Origin: Armatimonadetes bacterium UBA5352
Lineage (GTDB): Bacteria; Armatimonadota; Zipacnadia; Zipacnadales; UBA5352
Assembly: GCA_002411015.1 (NCBI GenBank)
Contig: DHPY01000118.1
Coordinates: 1 to 27,296, forward strand
Direction: 5' to 3'
DNA length: 27,296 nt
Positions 27,280-27,296 of the stretch are shown one piece after another. A program made the position numbers and the translations under genes. The notes under the pieces are model-generated. The model ran no database searches and had not been told where the DNA came from. It saw nothing but the letters and a program-made list of their open reading frames with translations. How positions within the stretch are numbered: the first letter of the stretch is position 1; each line of letters starts with the position of its first letter.

Positions 27280-27296
27280 GTCGCCTCGGTTAAGTA

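Noticed and set aside
1..27296. tRNA, rRNA or tmRNA genes
   Set aside because: None recognised on either strand; the ends of the island do not fall in a tRNA 3' end.

Overview
The window is bacterial chromosome from a GC-rich organism. Most of it is one long minus-strand peptidoglycan and division (dcw) cluster. MurE carries the DNPR signature of the meso-diaminopimelate-adding enzyme, so the wall is probably of the mDAP type. No rRNA or marker gene fixes the taxon. Divergent RsmH and MurG motifs, a DUF5060-like glycosidase and CAGGC-type palindromes suggest an uncultured lineage far from the model phyla (Armatimonadota-like is only a guess).

Layout. Positions 1-162 are host DNA with small palindromic repeats. 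Positions 163-3430 form an AT-richer island bounded by an exact 14-bp direct repeat. It carries a tyrosine recombinase next to its right end, a 44-residue membrane peptide, a small lipoprotein, a coiled-coil/HARE-HTH-like protein, and about 1 kb of non-coding DNA. That non-coding DNA holds four tandem 10-bp repeats and about ten short palindromes whose arms show compensatory changes. Three copies of a 22-nt leader ending in a Shine-Dalgarno sequence stand before minus-strand start codons inside the island. I read it as a small, apparently undescribed integrative element; it is the most interesting part of the window.

Positions 3462-9468 are ordinary chromosome: a secreted multidomain glycosidase and a two-domain universal stress protein (plus), a receiver-only response regulator and smpB (minus), thiE (plus), and a glutaminyl-cyclase-like M28 lipoprotein (minus).

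Positions 9556-26322 hold the dcw cluster, transcribed leftwards: mraZ, rsmH, ftsL, ftsI, murE, murF, mraY, murD, ftsW, murG, murC, ftsQ, ftsA, then an orphan zinc-finger anti-sigma-like membrane protein. Many junctions are 4-bp ATGA or GTGA overlaps, pointing to translational coupling. A TTGACT-17-TAGACT promoter lies before mraZ. The products take UDP-MurNAc through the UDP-MurNAc-pentapeptide (MurC-F), lipid I (MraY) and lipid II (MurG) to septal polymerisation (FtsW/FtsI) under FtsL, FtsQ and FtsA. ftsZ, murB and ddl are absent from the locus, and the zinc-finger protein sits where ftsZ is expected. rpe lies upstream of mraZ at the right edge.
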